Below, piece by piece: positions 23,620 through 35,015 of a DNA stretch of 64,000 bases. Numbering within the stretch: the stretch's first letter is position 1; each line of letters begins with the position of its first letter. The stretch comes from Calliopum simillimum (lineage: Eukaryota > Arthropoda > Insecta > Diptera > Lauxaniidae), in NCBI GenBank assembly GCA_951812925.1, contig OX638368.1, forward strand, positions 23,251,187-23,315,186, written 5' to 3'. Both the position numbers and the translations under genes were made by a program. The notes under the pieces are model-generated. The model saw nothing but the letters and a program-made list of their open reading frames with translations. It ran no database searches and had not been told where the DNA came from.

Positions 23620-24880
23620 AAAACACATGAGAAAATCCAAAAAAATTCTTAAATTAGACGTTAAAAAAAAAATTCCCGTGTCTCGTGGTTTTTCCCCAGC
23701 ACGTCACATTTTTTTTAATCGATTTTTCAACTTTTTTTATCCACTGTACATGAAAAAAGCAAAAATACCGCATTCTTGTGTTAAATCGATGAATTTAACT
23801 ATATGATCCTTACATTCGAGGTGTATCATGTGTTTAGCAAACTTATGCAGGATATTGCAGAGAATATTTTGATGAAAATCTTAACCCTGTACAACCCCCA
23901 TATTTGGGTCATTTTTGGCCTTTTCTTTAAAAGATACAAAAATCGCACCTAAAACAGGGGAATACTGAGTCAGTATGTACTGCAGAAATATTTGCTATAC
24001 AATTTCACTACTAGTTGCGGAACCCTTAAAAAGCAAAATTTTATCCCGAAAGCAAAAAAATAGTTAAAATCAGTTCTAACAATAAATATTTTCCAAATTT
24101 TACCCCACTGAAAAACTCTAAAACTACATTTTGGACAAAACTCGTTGTCACAAGATCATAACGAAATCACACAAGGATAATTTTCCTAGAATACATTAAC
24201 CTATTATATCCTGTTTTTATGGGTCTTTTTGACCCCTTTTTCTAAAACTGAGCCACAATGGGTTAAAGAATTTTGAAAAAATATACTACAAAAAAAATTC
24301 ACTAAGAATTACCAAAGACGAAAAATTCTTAAAACTTAAGGTAAGCGCATCAGGGATGTATTTAATATGCAATGTGAAAAGTCCTAATTGATTTTAACGA
24401 TTTTTTTGGTTTCGGGCTCAAATTTCGACCTTTACGTGCTTAGAAACCGGTAGTGAAATTTTATAGCGAATATTTCTGCAGTACCTACATACTGACTCAA
24501 TATTTCCCTGTTTTGGGTGTCATTTTTGTACTTTTTTATGAAAAGAACAAAAATGACGCACATGTGGGGGTTGTACAGGGTTAAGATTTTCATTAAAATA
24601 TTCCCTGGTAAAAATTTTCTACAAAAATATTCCCCGCAATATCTTGCATAAGTTTGCTGAACACATGATACACCTCAAATGTAAGGATCATATAGTTAAA
24701 TTCAACGATTTAATATAAGAACGCGGTATTTTTGTTTTTTTCATGTAAAGTGGATAAAAAATCTTCAAAAATCGATTAAAAAAAAAATGTGACGTGCTGG
24801 AGAAAAACCCTGAGAAACGGATATTTTTTTTGAACGTCTACGTTAAGAATTTTTTGGATTTTCTAATGTGTTTTTAAAAA
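23620..24880. repeat. Large inverted repeat, about 1.26 kb
   Basis: Left-arm phrases AGCACGTCACATTTTTTTTA, CATGAAAAAAGCAAAAATACCG, CTATATGATCCTTACATTCG, GTGTATCATGTG, TAACCCTGTACAACCCCCAT and GTCAGTATGTACTGCAGAAA all return in reverse order and complement between 24,460 and 24,820. Arms are about 420 bp with about 360 bp between. The middle contains a phrase also seen at 31,700-31,790 (ATTATATCCTGTTTTTATGG). No coding sequence. Ends are approximate. Confidence 0.75.
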
Positions 24881-25664
24881 AGTTCGAAATTGTTGAACAG
24901 TTTAATCAAAACCGTACGAATATACTTAAATTTTTTGCTTCTGATTGACCACTTTCAGGATTTGATCATTTGTATAAACGACACGTGTCATTTCTTTATT
25001 TAAAAAAATTTCGTACACATATTTTTTTTTTTTTTTTTGTAAGTCTGTTACTTTGACCATTGCTATTTAAAAAAAAATGACTTAACTTTCTACCTGGACA
25101 TTGCATGAATAGTTTAAAATCTTAGATTGTATTGTTATAAATGATGACTTCCCATCATCCCTTCAAGTGTTGAAATGACCATTTAGTTAACGATCATCTT
25201 CACACTTCCCATCATTGTTGCATAAGCAAATAATAAATCTACAATTAGCATCCCTAATGGTCATTGCATCTTAGAGCATAAGTAGGGTATACAAAAAATT
25301 GACACGAGCTACTTGATGGCACAAAGGACATAAGAATTTCTGAATGACTGAAAAAAAAAATAAATGTTTTAAGTAGCAAAGCATAAGGATCAAAATGAGT
25401 TTTGATGAAACATTACAACAAAGACTTAACTAGGCATTGAGCGCGAATACCATCGAAACAAATAATGTTTTAAAAATTCGCTTTTACCATAATGAAGTAT
25501 TGAGATAGAATCTGTCGTGTCCTGGGAAAATACATTAAATTTTCGTGAAATCCAATCTGTCGCTTCAAAATGTTTTATTCAAGGTCGAAATATCCAGCTT
25601 AATTGCTGAAATTGAGATCAAGTGTAAGAGTAACTAACATAGAAAAATTTTCTAAGTAAGAAGC
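24881..25664. other. Intergenic, nothing recognised
   Basis: AT-rich with a T run near 25,025; no supported feature. Confidence 0.4.
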
Positions 25665-25666
25665 TA

Positions 25667-26398
25667 CACGGAGAAAAATACGTATAATAATTTTTACTAT
25701 ATTGGCTAGTCGAAAAACTAAAGTAATCAACACTAAATTTCAAGTATAAATTACCTTACGTATGAACTATTTGATGGGTCCGTAAAGACATATCTACAAA
25801 TAAAATGTAGTTAAATAATAAAGAAATATTTACTACAAATTTCCTACATTTGACTATATGTAAGGTAATTTGCACTTTCAGAAAAAAAATGTGTGGTCAA
25901 TTTGAATTTATTATTCTAGTCAAATTAACTTTATTTTTTTCACGCACAAAAATGAGTATCATAATTTTCACCTTACGCGAGTAAGGTAAGTACCACCAAA
26001 ATATAGAGTCATTTTGACTTTTATAATTTTAGTAACAATTTATATTTTTGGACAGACATTTTCTTGATATACAAATTTGTTTGCCTTTACATCATATGCG
26101 GAAGCAGCCCAGTGGATATGTATCTAACTACCATTCGGAAGGGCCAAGGTTCGTATCCCGGCGCCGGTCAGTTCATTTTTTTTTTTTTTTTTTTGTTTGA
26201 ACTATACATACAGTAAGGTAAATATCACGCCAATTTTTCATTAAAATTACTAGACTGTGAGGTCATTCGAACAATCTGAATTGACTAAAACAGTAAGGTG
26301 AATCTTACTTCGGTGTAAAGTTGTCACTATTCTGACTTGAAAATCTGGTAAAATTTATGAGAAATAAAGTAGCAGGTACTATTTTTTTTCTCCGTGTA
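25667..26398. mobile_element. TIR element (CACGGAGAAAAA) with TA duplication, enclosing a SINE head
   Basis: Left end TA-CACGGAGAAAAATA and right end TATTTTTTTTCTCCGTG-TA are inverted repeats beside TA dinucleotides. The motif (T/A)AAGGTAA recurs in both orientations (about 25750, 25860, 25975, 26210, 26295). It holds a tRNA-like block at 26,105-26,195. No transposase. Tc1/mariner-type mobilisation is inferred from the TA target. Confidence 0.65.
26103..26195 (+). repeat. tRNA-derived SINE head with T-rich tail
   Basis: AGCCCAGTGGATATG resembles an RNA polymerase III A box, and GGTTCGTATCC 40 bp later resembles a B box (consensus GGTTCGANTCC). Text ending GGCGCCGGTC is followed by a run of about 20 T. 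It does not fold as a full tRNA by eye, so it is a SINE or tRNA relic and not a functional tRNA. Confidence 0.5.
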
Positions 26399-26400
26399 CC

Positions 26401-27320
26401 TACAATCAATTTTTCTTTTTGAAAAATACAAAATTTTTGAGTTTCTCATTAAAATATCAAATTGCATTTTTCATAAATTTCAAGAAAAATGATTTTCGTT
26501 AATGTTCAAATATATACAATTTTTGAAATAACAAAGCAAATTTTTGCAAGGGTTGCAAAAAAAATGAAAATGCAACAGCTTCTGGCATCTGTTTTTTGTG
26601 TGTCTGAGCGAAGAAACAACCCTTTTGCTTGAAAACTATTTTCGACAACGAATTTTGATTAATGCCTAAGACTATGTTGGTATTGAACATTTTGTAATGA
26701 TCATTACCTGTGTTTTGAAAACATCAGCCGGATTACGTGTTCAGGGTTGCATAACAGCAGAAGTTTACTTACCTTCCTTCACTATGCGTAGTTTGGCCAG
26801 CGACGACGACAACTACAAAAAAAGGGTAAAAGGATATGCGCAAGGATATTAATGAAGTGAAAAGGTATCTTATAACACTACAAAAATCATTAATTTTAAT
26901 ACTGTCATTAGTTTGTTTTTCATATTTATTTTTTTCCTAAAAATGTTGATGGTTTTTCTTACAAAACAGGCAAAAATTTCATAAAAAACTGCGTGAGAAA
27001 ATATGAAGAAAAAAATTCTTGCAAGATGCTGTTAATGATAAAATTTTCGTTTTTACCCAAATGTTCATACGCTGAATTATGCAAAAAATCATTAATCATA
27101 AGGAAAATTCTCTTTTCGTATAACTTTAATGATAGTTTTATTAAAATTTTTTTTTGTAAAATAAAGGTATTTCTAAGGATACTCAAGTTGTATTTTTCAA
27201 GTGCTGAAATGCTTCTTTTGTGTAAATAAAATCCATAAAAATTCTTCATTAATCAAATTTTGCCAACAGAGTGACATACAATTTAGTACTATTAATTCTA
27301 TATGTTGCTCAAACCACCCT
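26401..27320. other. Intergenic, nothing recognised
   Basis: Overlapping short frames on both strands at 26,959-27,250 are of the lysine/phenylalanine-rich kind expected by chance in AT-rich DNA. Confidence 0.4.
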
Positions 27321-27399
27321 ATTGCAGCGTTTTCATTTTTTTGCAAACTGAAGTGCAAAAGTCATTGGTACCGATCGTACATTCGGCAAAATTTAGTTT

Positions 27400-27580
27400 T
27401 TTCAGCACAGAATATGCAAATGACCTGTCACTGTAAGCACGCGCAAGCGTACAGTTAGGGCTTAACGCATGGCTGAAATATGTAAATTAAATTAAAATAT
27501 TTGCCATTTCGTATTGAGTGGTTTGTCGCTTGGTTAGAAAAATTAAGTTTAATTGATTTTTTAATCAAATCTGTTGCGAT
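27400..27580. repeat. Module shared with 38,970-39,220
   Basis: ATGCAAATGACCTG followed by a CGCG-containing GTACAG stretch, then GTTTGTCGCTTGGTTAGA and an AATTGATTTTT end, appear in the same order at 38,980-39,215. Spacing differs (about 110 versus 185 bp). It could be a duplicated regulatory segment or an unrecognised dispersed repeat. Confidence 0.45.
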
Positions 27581-29518
27581 AACTTTAAGTCACAAGGAGG
27601 GAATGATGTTACAGGCTTGAAAATATCCCTGCAGGCAAATGGATTAGTTCAACTGTAGTTCATTAACTAGTCCTCTACCAACCAGTACTAGTCCAAGCAA
27701 CTGTTCGTTTTTGAGTGTTGATGTCCTACGAAATTTCAATTGTCCCCTTCTGCATTACTCTTACACCAGTCCGGGGCTAGTTGTGCTGTGAAGTATTCTT
27801 TTAACAAGTAGTCTTGAACCAGTGGTGTCGTGTGTGGTCAACCTATAGTAATATTTCTTTGATTTGAATTTACATTTTCTTAAAATAAATAAAATAAAAT
27901 TAAATTACATTCATAACAAGATAAATAAAAAATTAATTCAAATGATTTGATGATTTATTGAGACAAAAGGTACTTAAACAATTATTTAATTTTTTTCCAC
28001 AATTTATTTTGACACACAATTCAAGTGACACAAAACACAAATTATTTCAAAAGCAAAAATGAAAATTGTATTTTGTTTTCGTTACGATTCAAATTTACTT
28101 GCCCCTACAAACTGATGTCAAACTGGCCCCCACTACATCTCTTTTATACTAGTTTCGGGCTAGTACTAATCGTGAACTAGTATTTTTTGTAGACTGTGTC
28201 ATATTTTTACTGCAGTGTTGTAATTCTCTGTTCTGATAGAATCAATTTCATATTTGAGCTGTTTATTTCGAAAGTGGCGGCTCACACTGCGTTGGCTAGT
28301 GGGCAAAAATCAAAATTTTTTGTGACTCGAAACCTAATAATATTGGTATCAATCGACAGGTAATTGTATCAATAAAATTAAAACAAAATATTTAGGGGAA
28401 AAACTTAGTTTTGGCTACGCTGTGACACTTCAAAGTTGAGATATTTTTCAAAAAAAATCATGTGTTCTTCACTTCGTTTTGGGTTCTCTTAAACAAAGAG
28501 TTATCAAAAATTTGTCTTTTGATTAAACTAAGCGAAGTAAAATTTTTTATTATAAATAATATTTGAGTAAATAAATAAAACTAAAAAATTTTGCAAAATA
28601 TATAATTTGATGTATATTGTAGTGATTTTAATACACGATATTATCAAATGAAAAACTTCAGAAATTGACAAATTTCGATGAAAAAAAAAAAACAAATCGT
28701 ATAAAAATAAGTGCCGTTTTTTTTCTTAATCTACTAGTTCGAATTCTATATAATCAAGAACTGCAAATAACTTTTCCTACTTCGTCCTACAAATATTTTT
28801 TTTCTTTTTTTAAAAAATGCTTAAAACGAAAAATTTGCATGAAATTTAAAATTTATGTTGAAAATTTTTTTTTTGTTTTTATGAACACAAATGGTCTCAC
28901 AAGTACAAAAAACATTATTTTTACTACGTACATTTCATTTATTAACATTAAACATTACTTTTTCATCATCGTTATATATGGACCTTAAGAAAATCGTCCT
29001 AAATACCTGGTTTTTAGCAAAACTATAAAGTTTGCAACAAATCTGAGATCATTTTTGAGCTCAGCGACCCCAAATTACTTATAGTACCAAATTTCATCGA
29101 TATCCAACCACTCCTTCTATTTTTGACCATTGCTTGTATGGGCTCAACGCACTGTGCGGCTGTGCAAAAGTAATGTTATACACATTTTGTGCCATAATGA
29201 TCGGTTATTTGACCAATATAATTTTCTAAAATTAATTCCATCAATTTCGCTTCATCAAGTAAACTTTTCTTGGAAACAGAGTCCAATTTTATTCAAGCTC
29301 AATTTATGACATTACTTTTGCTTCGTTATGGACTTGCCCCACTTTTAAAAGAAACGGCTCATTTGTCGAAATCTTTAATTTATTCTTTGAAGTTTAAAAA
29401 ATAACTTGCTCTTTTTAGTAATGATTATAATCCTTGTTATTTTAAAAAAAATTTGAAAAAAACTTTGATGTTTTTGACAAATTTTAAGACTACCCTGTAA
29501 GACCGGGAGAAAAAATTG
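27581..29518. other. Intergenic, no gene; several ACTAGT-rich phrases at 27,640-28,200
   Basis: The stretch 27,629-28,190 repeats TAGTCC/ACTAGT-type phrases and begins CCCTGCAGG, echoing the end of the repeat at 33,470-33,500, so it may be a related diverged element. The remainder has no supported feature. Confidence 0.35.
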
Positions 29519-29716
29519 TCATCTTTCGTCTAGTTATTTTGTAAGTAGACCAAAACGGATTACACCTAAAACCAGTGGCGGATCCAGCACTGTCAAGAGG
29601 GGGGGGCGATTGACCACATTTCTAGATAATAATAATAACCATGTAGGCGCAAAAATGTAGACAGTACAAAACTTTTCATATTTAATTATTTTTTAATTTT
29701 ATATACGAAAATTAAA

Positions 29717-30273
29717 TCATTTCATGGCATCGATTATCGGTATGTACATAGATCGTCTACAATAGTCCTGAGGATTTTGATATGGATAATTTGCTCGATT
29801 TCGTTGCTTTTGCGCTAGCCGAGGAAGTTTCATTTCTATACCGAGTTCAGTAGCAATGCCTCGAATTTCGTCATACAAACTTGAAAACGTTTTATCACAT
29901 TTTTCGCGCTTTCGATTCAAATCTTTAAAACATCATTGAGCATATCACGTGCTGATTTTAGATCGATTTTTGAATTTTGAAAAAAAAAACGACTTAATGG
30001 CAAAGTGCAACAAAGTACTTCTGATAAGCAAACGGTCGACACAAGAAAGCCAGAGTCAGATATAGCAGATTTTAATATCTTTGCCTTTGCAGCAGTCTGA
30101 AGGTCCTTCCACGAAGATATATCGTCAAGGCATTCGTGAATTTTCGGTAGAGATTCTCGAAATTGATTATTGATTGATTGATTTTTGGTTTTTTCAGAAC
30201 ATTTTCTCAATAAAACGGGCATAAAAAAAGTCTGTCGGGCCGATTTAAAATTTTTTTCGGATCTTTCAACCAC
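29717..30273 (-). pseudogene. hAT transposase C-terminal remnant (ZMYM1-like type)
   Basis: Two frames abut at 29,917-29,920. The upstream one contains ECLDDISSWKDLQTAAKAK and LSEVLCCTLPLSRFF; the downstream one contains EIRGIATELGIEMKLPRLAQ and NRANYPYQNPQDYCRRSMYI. Together they match the middle and C-terminal region of hAT transposases often annotated as zinc finger MYM-type 1-like. N-terminal and dimerisation ends are missing. Confidence 0.7.
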
Positions 30274-32599
30274 AGCCTTACTTTAAATAATGAAAACAAG
30301 CCTTATGGTATAAAAAAAAAAATAATATTCCTCTTTACTTTCATCATTCAAGCGACGCACAAAGGGGTATTGTATGCGCTTTTACGCATTTAATTGAAAA
30401 AAAAATTTTTTGAAGTACCAGTTTTTTTTGATACCGTTTTAAAGATAATTAAATTCTGCGTCACAAACAATAAAAATTGTTGACCTAACATTACTAGTAA
30501 AAAAGTTATATGCGGTTGAAAATCAACTTTTTTGCTTTCGTTCGCGCGCTGCGAAAAATTTGAATTTTTTGGCTTTTTTAAAGTATATTTTTATTTAAAA
30601 AAAAGTTTTTTGTGGAAAAAATTTTAATGGAACCTTTAATTTCAGGTGATTGTGGTTCTTACTACATTAAAGCTTTTTTGAGTTAATGTTAAAAAATTTT
30701 GTTTTATGTATATTAAATATGTGTTAAAAAATTAGGGTTTTTTATTATTCAAGTGGAGTTAAAGTATTTTAGGTTGTGCAAGGTTTTCATCTTGTTATGA
30801 TTTTCTTTAACTATAGACTGTTCATAATAAGTGTTAAAAATTTGGTTGTGCCATGTTTTGCTCCTTCGGAATTATTAAACTCTTTGTGAGAGAACTCCAG
30901 TCGCTATAATCACAAGAAGCAAGTGCAGCCACCAACAATGCAATGATTTTTTTTCCTTTTGTTTTGTTTTTCTTCTTAAATTTTGATGGACTCTTTTAGT
31001 TCAGGTATTTTTGTAATACAAAAGTGGTTTTTGTTTTGTGGAAAAGTATTTTGTTATATTTAATTTTTTTTTTTTTTGTTAGTTAGTTTAAAATAAAGTT
31101 CATTTTGGCTATATACATAGACATATAGTCGTTCCAAAAGTGAGCTCAAACAAAAATGTTTTGATTTAAATAAAGAGTAGACATTTAAGTTACTTTTTAT
31201 GAAAAAAAAGTGTTGCGGGTTTTTGAGCGGGTGGGAGGAATTTTAATTTTTTTAAGGCAAACTGACATGTCCAATATGTATGAAAGTGGAGCAAAAAACA
31301 AATAAAAAGTTAAATACAGACATAAAGACAGATAATTACCACCAAAAATCTGCAGAGGGTGTCAATAAAGTACGCTGAGTTTTTAAAAATTTTCGAAGGT
31401 CATTAAGTGGTCGCTCAGCGCCGTTTTATGCAAAATCTCGGCTTAGTACAGTTTTGATTTTATTTCGATTTAAGAAACGCTCGGAATGAGTCATCCGATA
31501 TATCAAATTTTTTGTCTTGAGTCAAGATATATAAAAACATCATATCTCGAATTTAAAATCATTCATATATTGTTGTTTTAGATAAAAACCTAAAGAAAAC
31601 TTATTTTCGATATTTCGGCCTGCTGTAAAACTTTTAAACTACATCTTGGAAAAACTGTATTTCATAAGTTTATCATAAAATTATACAAGAAACAATTTTC
31701 TATTGCATCTTAACCCATTATATCCTGTTTATATGGGTCTTCTTGACCCTTTTTTCCAAAAACTTGGTTAAAATGGGTTAAAATGTTCTACAAAAATATT
31801 CTTCAAAAAATTTCACTAGGGGTCATCAAGGACAGAAATTCTTAAAACTTCAGAATAATGCGTAAAAAATTTGATGACAATTTTCAATTTCCGTTTTTTA
31901 TTGCTATTAAAAAAAAATTTCACTACATAATGTACAACTGCATAAGTTTTCTACTTTTTTATGCATAATTAACTAAAAAAATAAGTTTTTATAACCTTCA
32001 ATAGTCTGGATGAATTAATAGCGTGTTTTGGTATCTAATACCCCACTGTGCGACGTGCACTCGTTGAAATCTTTTTTGAAATGAAAATACGCATACAGAA
32101 AAATGTATTTGCGTTCACATTTTCAAATAACTCATCAAGTCACTCGTCAAATCAGCGAAATGTCGAAAATTTTTGATTTCCTTCAAAGTTTTTGACAAAT
32201 TATTTGAAGAAGCATTCTAACGATCAAAAACTCATCAAATCAATAAATTTTTTTTTTTTGATGGCAAAATTGGTGATGCCAAACAAATTCGAGCTCATCA
32301 ATTTAATTTTTGCAATTTGATAGTGTGTACAGTAGACTGCTTCATAATTTTTTTTTTGCTTTCCAGCAAGTTTTTTTGTTAAAACAATAGAAACTAAAAA
32401 TTCTGGTGCAAGGAGAGCCTATAATATTAATATTTACTGGTGGCGCATCGTATTTCTCTGTTTTAAGTTTGAAAGAGTACTCTTCTAAACACTTTTGTAC
32501 ATATCTCGTGAAAGAGAAAACGCAGACAAATGAGACTGCTACCATTGGAAATAGCATACAATTTTTCATAAAAAAGTTTACAATAATTTTTTTCGGAAA

Positions 32600-32745
32600 G
32601 ATGTTACTTCGGTAGTTTTTTAGCTTTCATAGTTAAAAATCGTTTTTAAACTAAATATTTCGGTTTAAAGCACAGTTTTCTCAAGTTTAAAAATGATTTT
32701 AAACTTTGAAAGCTAAAAAACTACCGAAGTAACATCTTTACGAAA
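32600..32745. repeat. Inverted repeat near the hAT right end
   Basis: GATGTTACTTCGGTAGTTTT and TTTAGCTTTCA at the left return as TGAAAGCTAAAAAACTACCG and AAGTAACATC at the right. Arms of about 45 bp with about 55 bp between. Probably a subterminal structure of the hAT element. Confidence 0.65.
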
Positions 32746-33500
32746 AAAATCGATCGCCCCCATTGCCCCCCCCCTGGATCCGCCAATGCCTAAAACTAGA
32801 ATAAATTCACTTAAATTATCAATTGTACCAAAACTGGTCCAAGTGTAATGCAAAATCGGTCATTTGTTTTCAAAAATGGTCCGAGTGTAATGCATAATCC
32901 GTCATTAGTACCAAAAGTGGTCCAATTGTGTATCGATTGTGTCAGTGAAACTATAACGTTACTTGTTACGTTCTGTTTAGCAGTACGTCGACTGTGAAGA
33001 AGAGTTAACGATAGTGTATCGGTCTAATGACTTGCGCTGCGTGGAGAGGTCCAGGTTCAAATCGTCAACTCGGTGATTTTCAATTCCAATTTTTAAATTG
33101 CTATTAATTTGTACACAAGGTATAAAATAAAAATTCGAACCCGGAGCACAATGCTCAGAAATATACATATATAAAACTCTTAGACATATTTGTCTATGAA
33201 ACCTTTTGACGTTTATGTGTAAAATTTGTAAATTAAATTAAATTCTTTAAAATTTATAAATAAAATAAAAAAAAAAAAAATTGGCCTTTTGCTGGTCCGA
33301 ATTTAATGCATAAGGAGACAATTGATATTTTTCTGGCCCGAATGTAATGCATAAGGCGACAATTGGTTACGCCCAATGAAAAACCATGCAAAACGCGAAT
33401 AGAACTTTATATGTGATTCGGCCAGAATTTGAACTAGTCGGTTTCTCCCATCGAGTAGTTAGCAAACTAGTTTTGGAATAGTCCCTGGTCCTGCAGGGTA

Positions 33501-34324
33501 CTTTTAGAATGGACAAACAATGGCATCTATTTTGTTTTAATTTTTTAATTAACAAAAAAAAAAAAGTGGGTGAAAAATTGTTCGTTCCAGGAAGATGGAA
33601 AAAATGTTTACCGACCGACCATTATTTTTCCTCCTCCCCAACATTTTTCTCGAACATACTACCCTCTTTGTTCCACTCCTTAAAGTAGCTCCCTTATAAA
33701 ATTGATATTCACATCTAAGTGTTGCATGTTAGAGAGCAAAAATTAATGGAGGTCGGTGAACATTCCTTCTCTCTCCCTGCAACGAGAATATTTTTTAATA
33801 GTTATATCCTAATTTTGTATGGGACCTCCCTTGAGAGCTGGAAAAAAATGTTTAGTATGTTTGAGAGAAATGTTGGAGAGTAAACACAGTGAACATTTTT
33901 TCACTTTCCCGGCCCATTCTTAAAATAGACTCTAAGGATACTAGGTTAATCTAAAGAATAGGGCTTGGCACCTTCCATACACTCAAAGTTTTCAAAATGC
34001 CTCTGTGCAAGCATTTAATTCTACCATTTACATTAAACAAAATATAGATATGGCCATTTGCATGGTGTCGAACGTGACAGTCAAACACATTAAAAGTAAA
34101 AAAAAGTCAAAATAAAACACATTTTTATTTTAACCATAGGCTTAACTTATAGCTCTTAATTAGCTCTGTAATTGGCGCTAAGGATGATTTCGGACAATTT
34201 TTCATTTACAAGATATATAATTGCAAAAAACCAAGACGTTTGCACTGGACAAAAACAGAAGTGGTTTTCGCAGCCAACAATTCAAACGCTGATTTCAGGG
34301 AAACTTGAGTAATTTTTTGAATAT
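33501..34324. other. Intergenic, with one diverged DINE unit
   Basis: About 33,955-34,030 (GGCTTGGCACCTTCCATA) matches a single unit of the 142-bp array in opposite orientation. Nothing else recognised. Confidence 0.4.
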
Positions 34325-34530
34325 TGTGCATAAGACCGGGTCGATTTTGTATGAAACAAAATAAAATCATCCCGAAATCAACTCAAAAGTTAGAGGGACT
34401 CTTAAGAACGATATCTGCATTATTTTTTTTGTTCATTCTAAGAAAAACCAATGGAACACTTTTGATTCTACTGAAGGCCTATTTTGGCTAAAAAACATGT
34501 TTTTTGGTCATAACTTTTTTTCATTAGAAT
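34325..34530. repeat. Arm of a GGGTCGAT foldback family
   Basis: GACCGGGTCGATTTTGTATG, then AGTTAGAGGGACTCTTAAGA and GAAGGCCTATTTTGGCTAAA, reappear inverted at 40,610-40,796. The terminal phrase is shared with the intact foldback at 37,207-37,757. Confidence 0.6.
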
Positions 34531-34659
34531 ATAAAGACGATGTTCGTACAAAAATGTTGCCGTTTAAAAATATTTTTTTTTTTTTTTGGGTATGTTCGTA
34601 GATAATATTCGGTTCCAAAAATCGATTTTCTTACGATTTTCAATAACGAGTTTGGAAAA

Positions 34660-35015
34660 AAAGACAAATCGCTTTAACTGGCCGTAACTTCTGAACTATT
34701 GATTTTTTCGCTGATGTCGTTGAGTAAATTTTCACAGAAGACTTGGTTCAAAAATGAAATAGGCACAATTACTAGGGGTGGTATGTGTAAGCTCTGAGGA
34801 ACAATTAGGTAAATTCTGATAACTGGGCGTGGTGCCTCCCATATAAGGAATAGCTTCAAATTGCTACACTGAAAGTGATTTTTGATACAATACAACCAAA
34901 TTTCACACATACTCTAACGAAAGTAAATGTAAGCTCTGATCAGAAACTAAGTTAATTCCGACAAAAGGGCATGGCACTTCCCATACGCTCAAAGTTCTCA
35001 AAGCATTAAACTCTA
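34660..35015 (+). repeat. DINE-array fragment, about 2.5 units
   Basis: GGGCGTGGTGCCTCCCATAT (34,828) and GGGCATGGCACTTCCCATAC (about 34,967) are about 140 bp apart, with ACCAAATTTCACACAT and AGCTCTGATCAGAAAC between, in the reverse orientation to the array at 47.5 kb. Confidence 0.6.

Larger units (their letters stand above)
29573..32788. mobile_element. hAT element (3,216 bp) with exact 8-bp target duplication
   Basis: Ends are CAGTGGCGGATCCAG and the complement CATTGGCGGATCCAG, each followed by a G- or C-run. The 8-bp duplication CCTAAAAC lies at 29565-29572 and 32789-32796, as expected for hAT. It interrupts a repeat whose uninterrupted copy lies at 60,479-61,222, which confirms both boundaries. 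Minus-strand transposase fragments lie at 29,717-30,273. The rest is AT-rich non-coding DNA. Confidence 0.85.
29519..33500. repeat. Dispersed repeat copy 1 (split by the hAT)
   Basis: The parts 29,519-29,572 and 32,789-33,500 match 60,479-61,222 in order: CATCTTTCGTCTAGTTA, CTAGAATAAATTCACTTAAA, GTGTCAGTGAAA, AATGACTTGCGCTGCG, a B-box-like block, TATATGTGAT, TTTGGAATAGTCC and CCTGCAGG. It carries a polymerase III-like B box (GGTTCAAATC, about 33,052-33,061). Family not recognised. Confidence 0.65.

Noticed and set aside
26103..26195. Possible tRNA gene
   Set aside because: A and B boxes are degenerate and no cloverleaf or anticodon loop could be drawn; the T-rich tail and repeat context favour a SINE relic.
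28665..28988. 107-residue open frame, Lys/Phe/Ile-rich
   Set aside because: Composition is what chance produces in AT-rich DNA; no splice sites, homology or codon bias.
33040..33065. Possible tRNA gene at GGTTCAAATC
   Set aside because: Only a B-box-like match; no A box at the right distance or stems, and the block recurs at 60.7 kb within a longer repeat.
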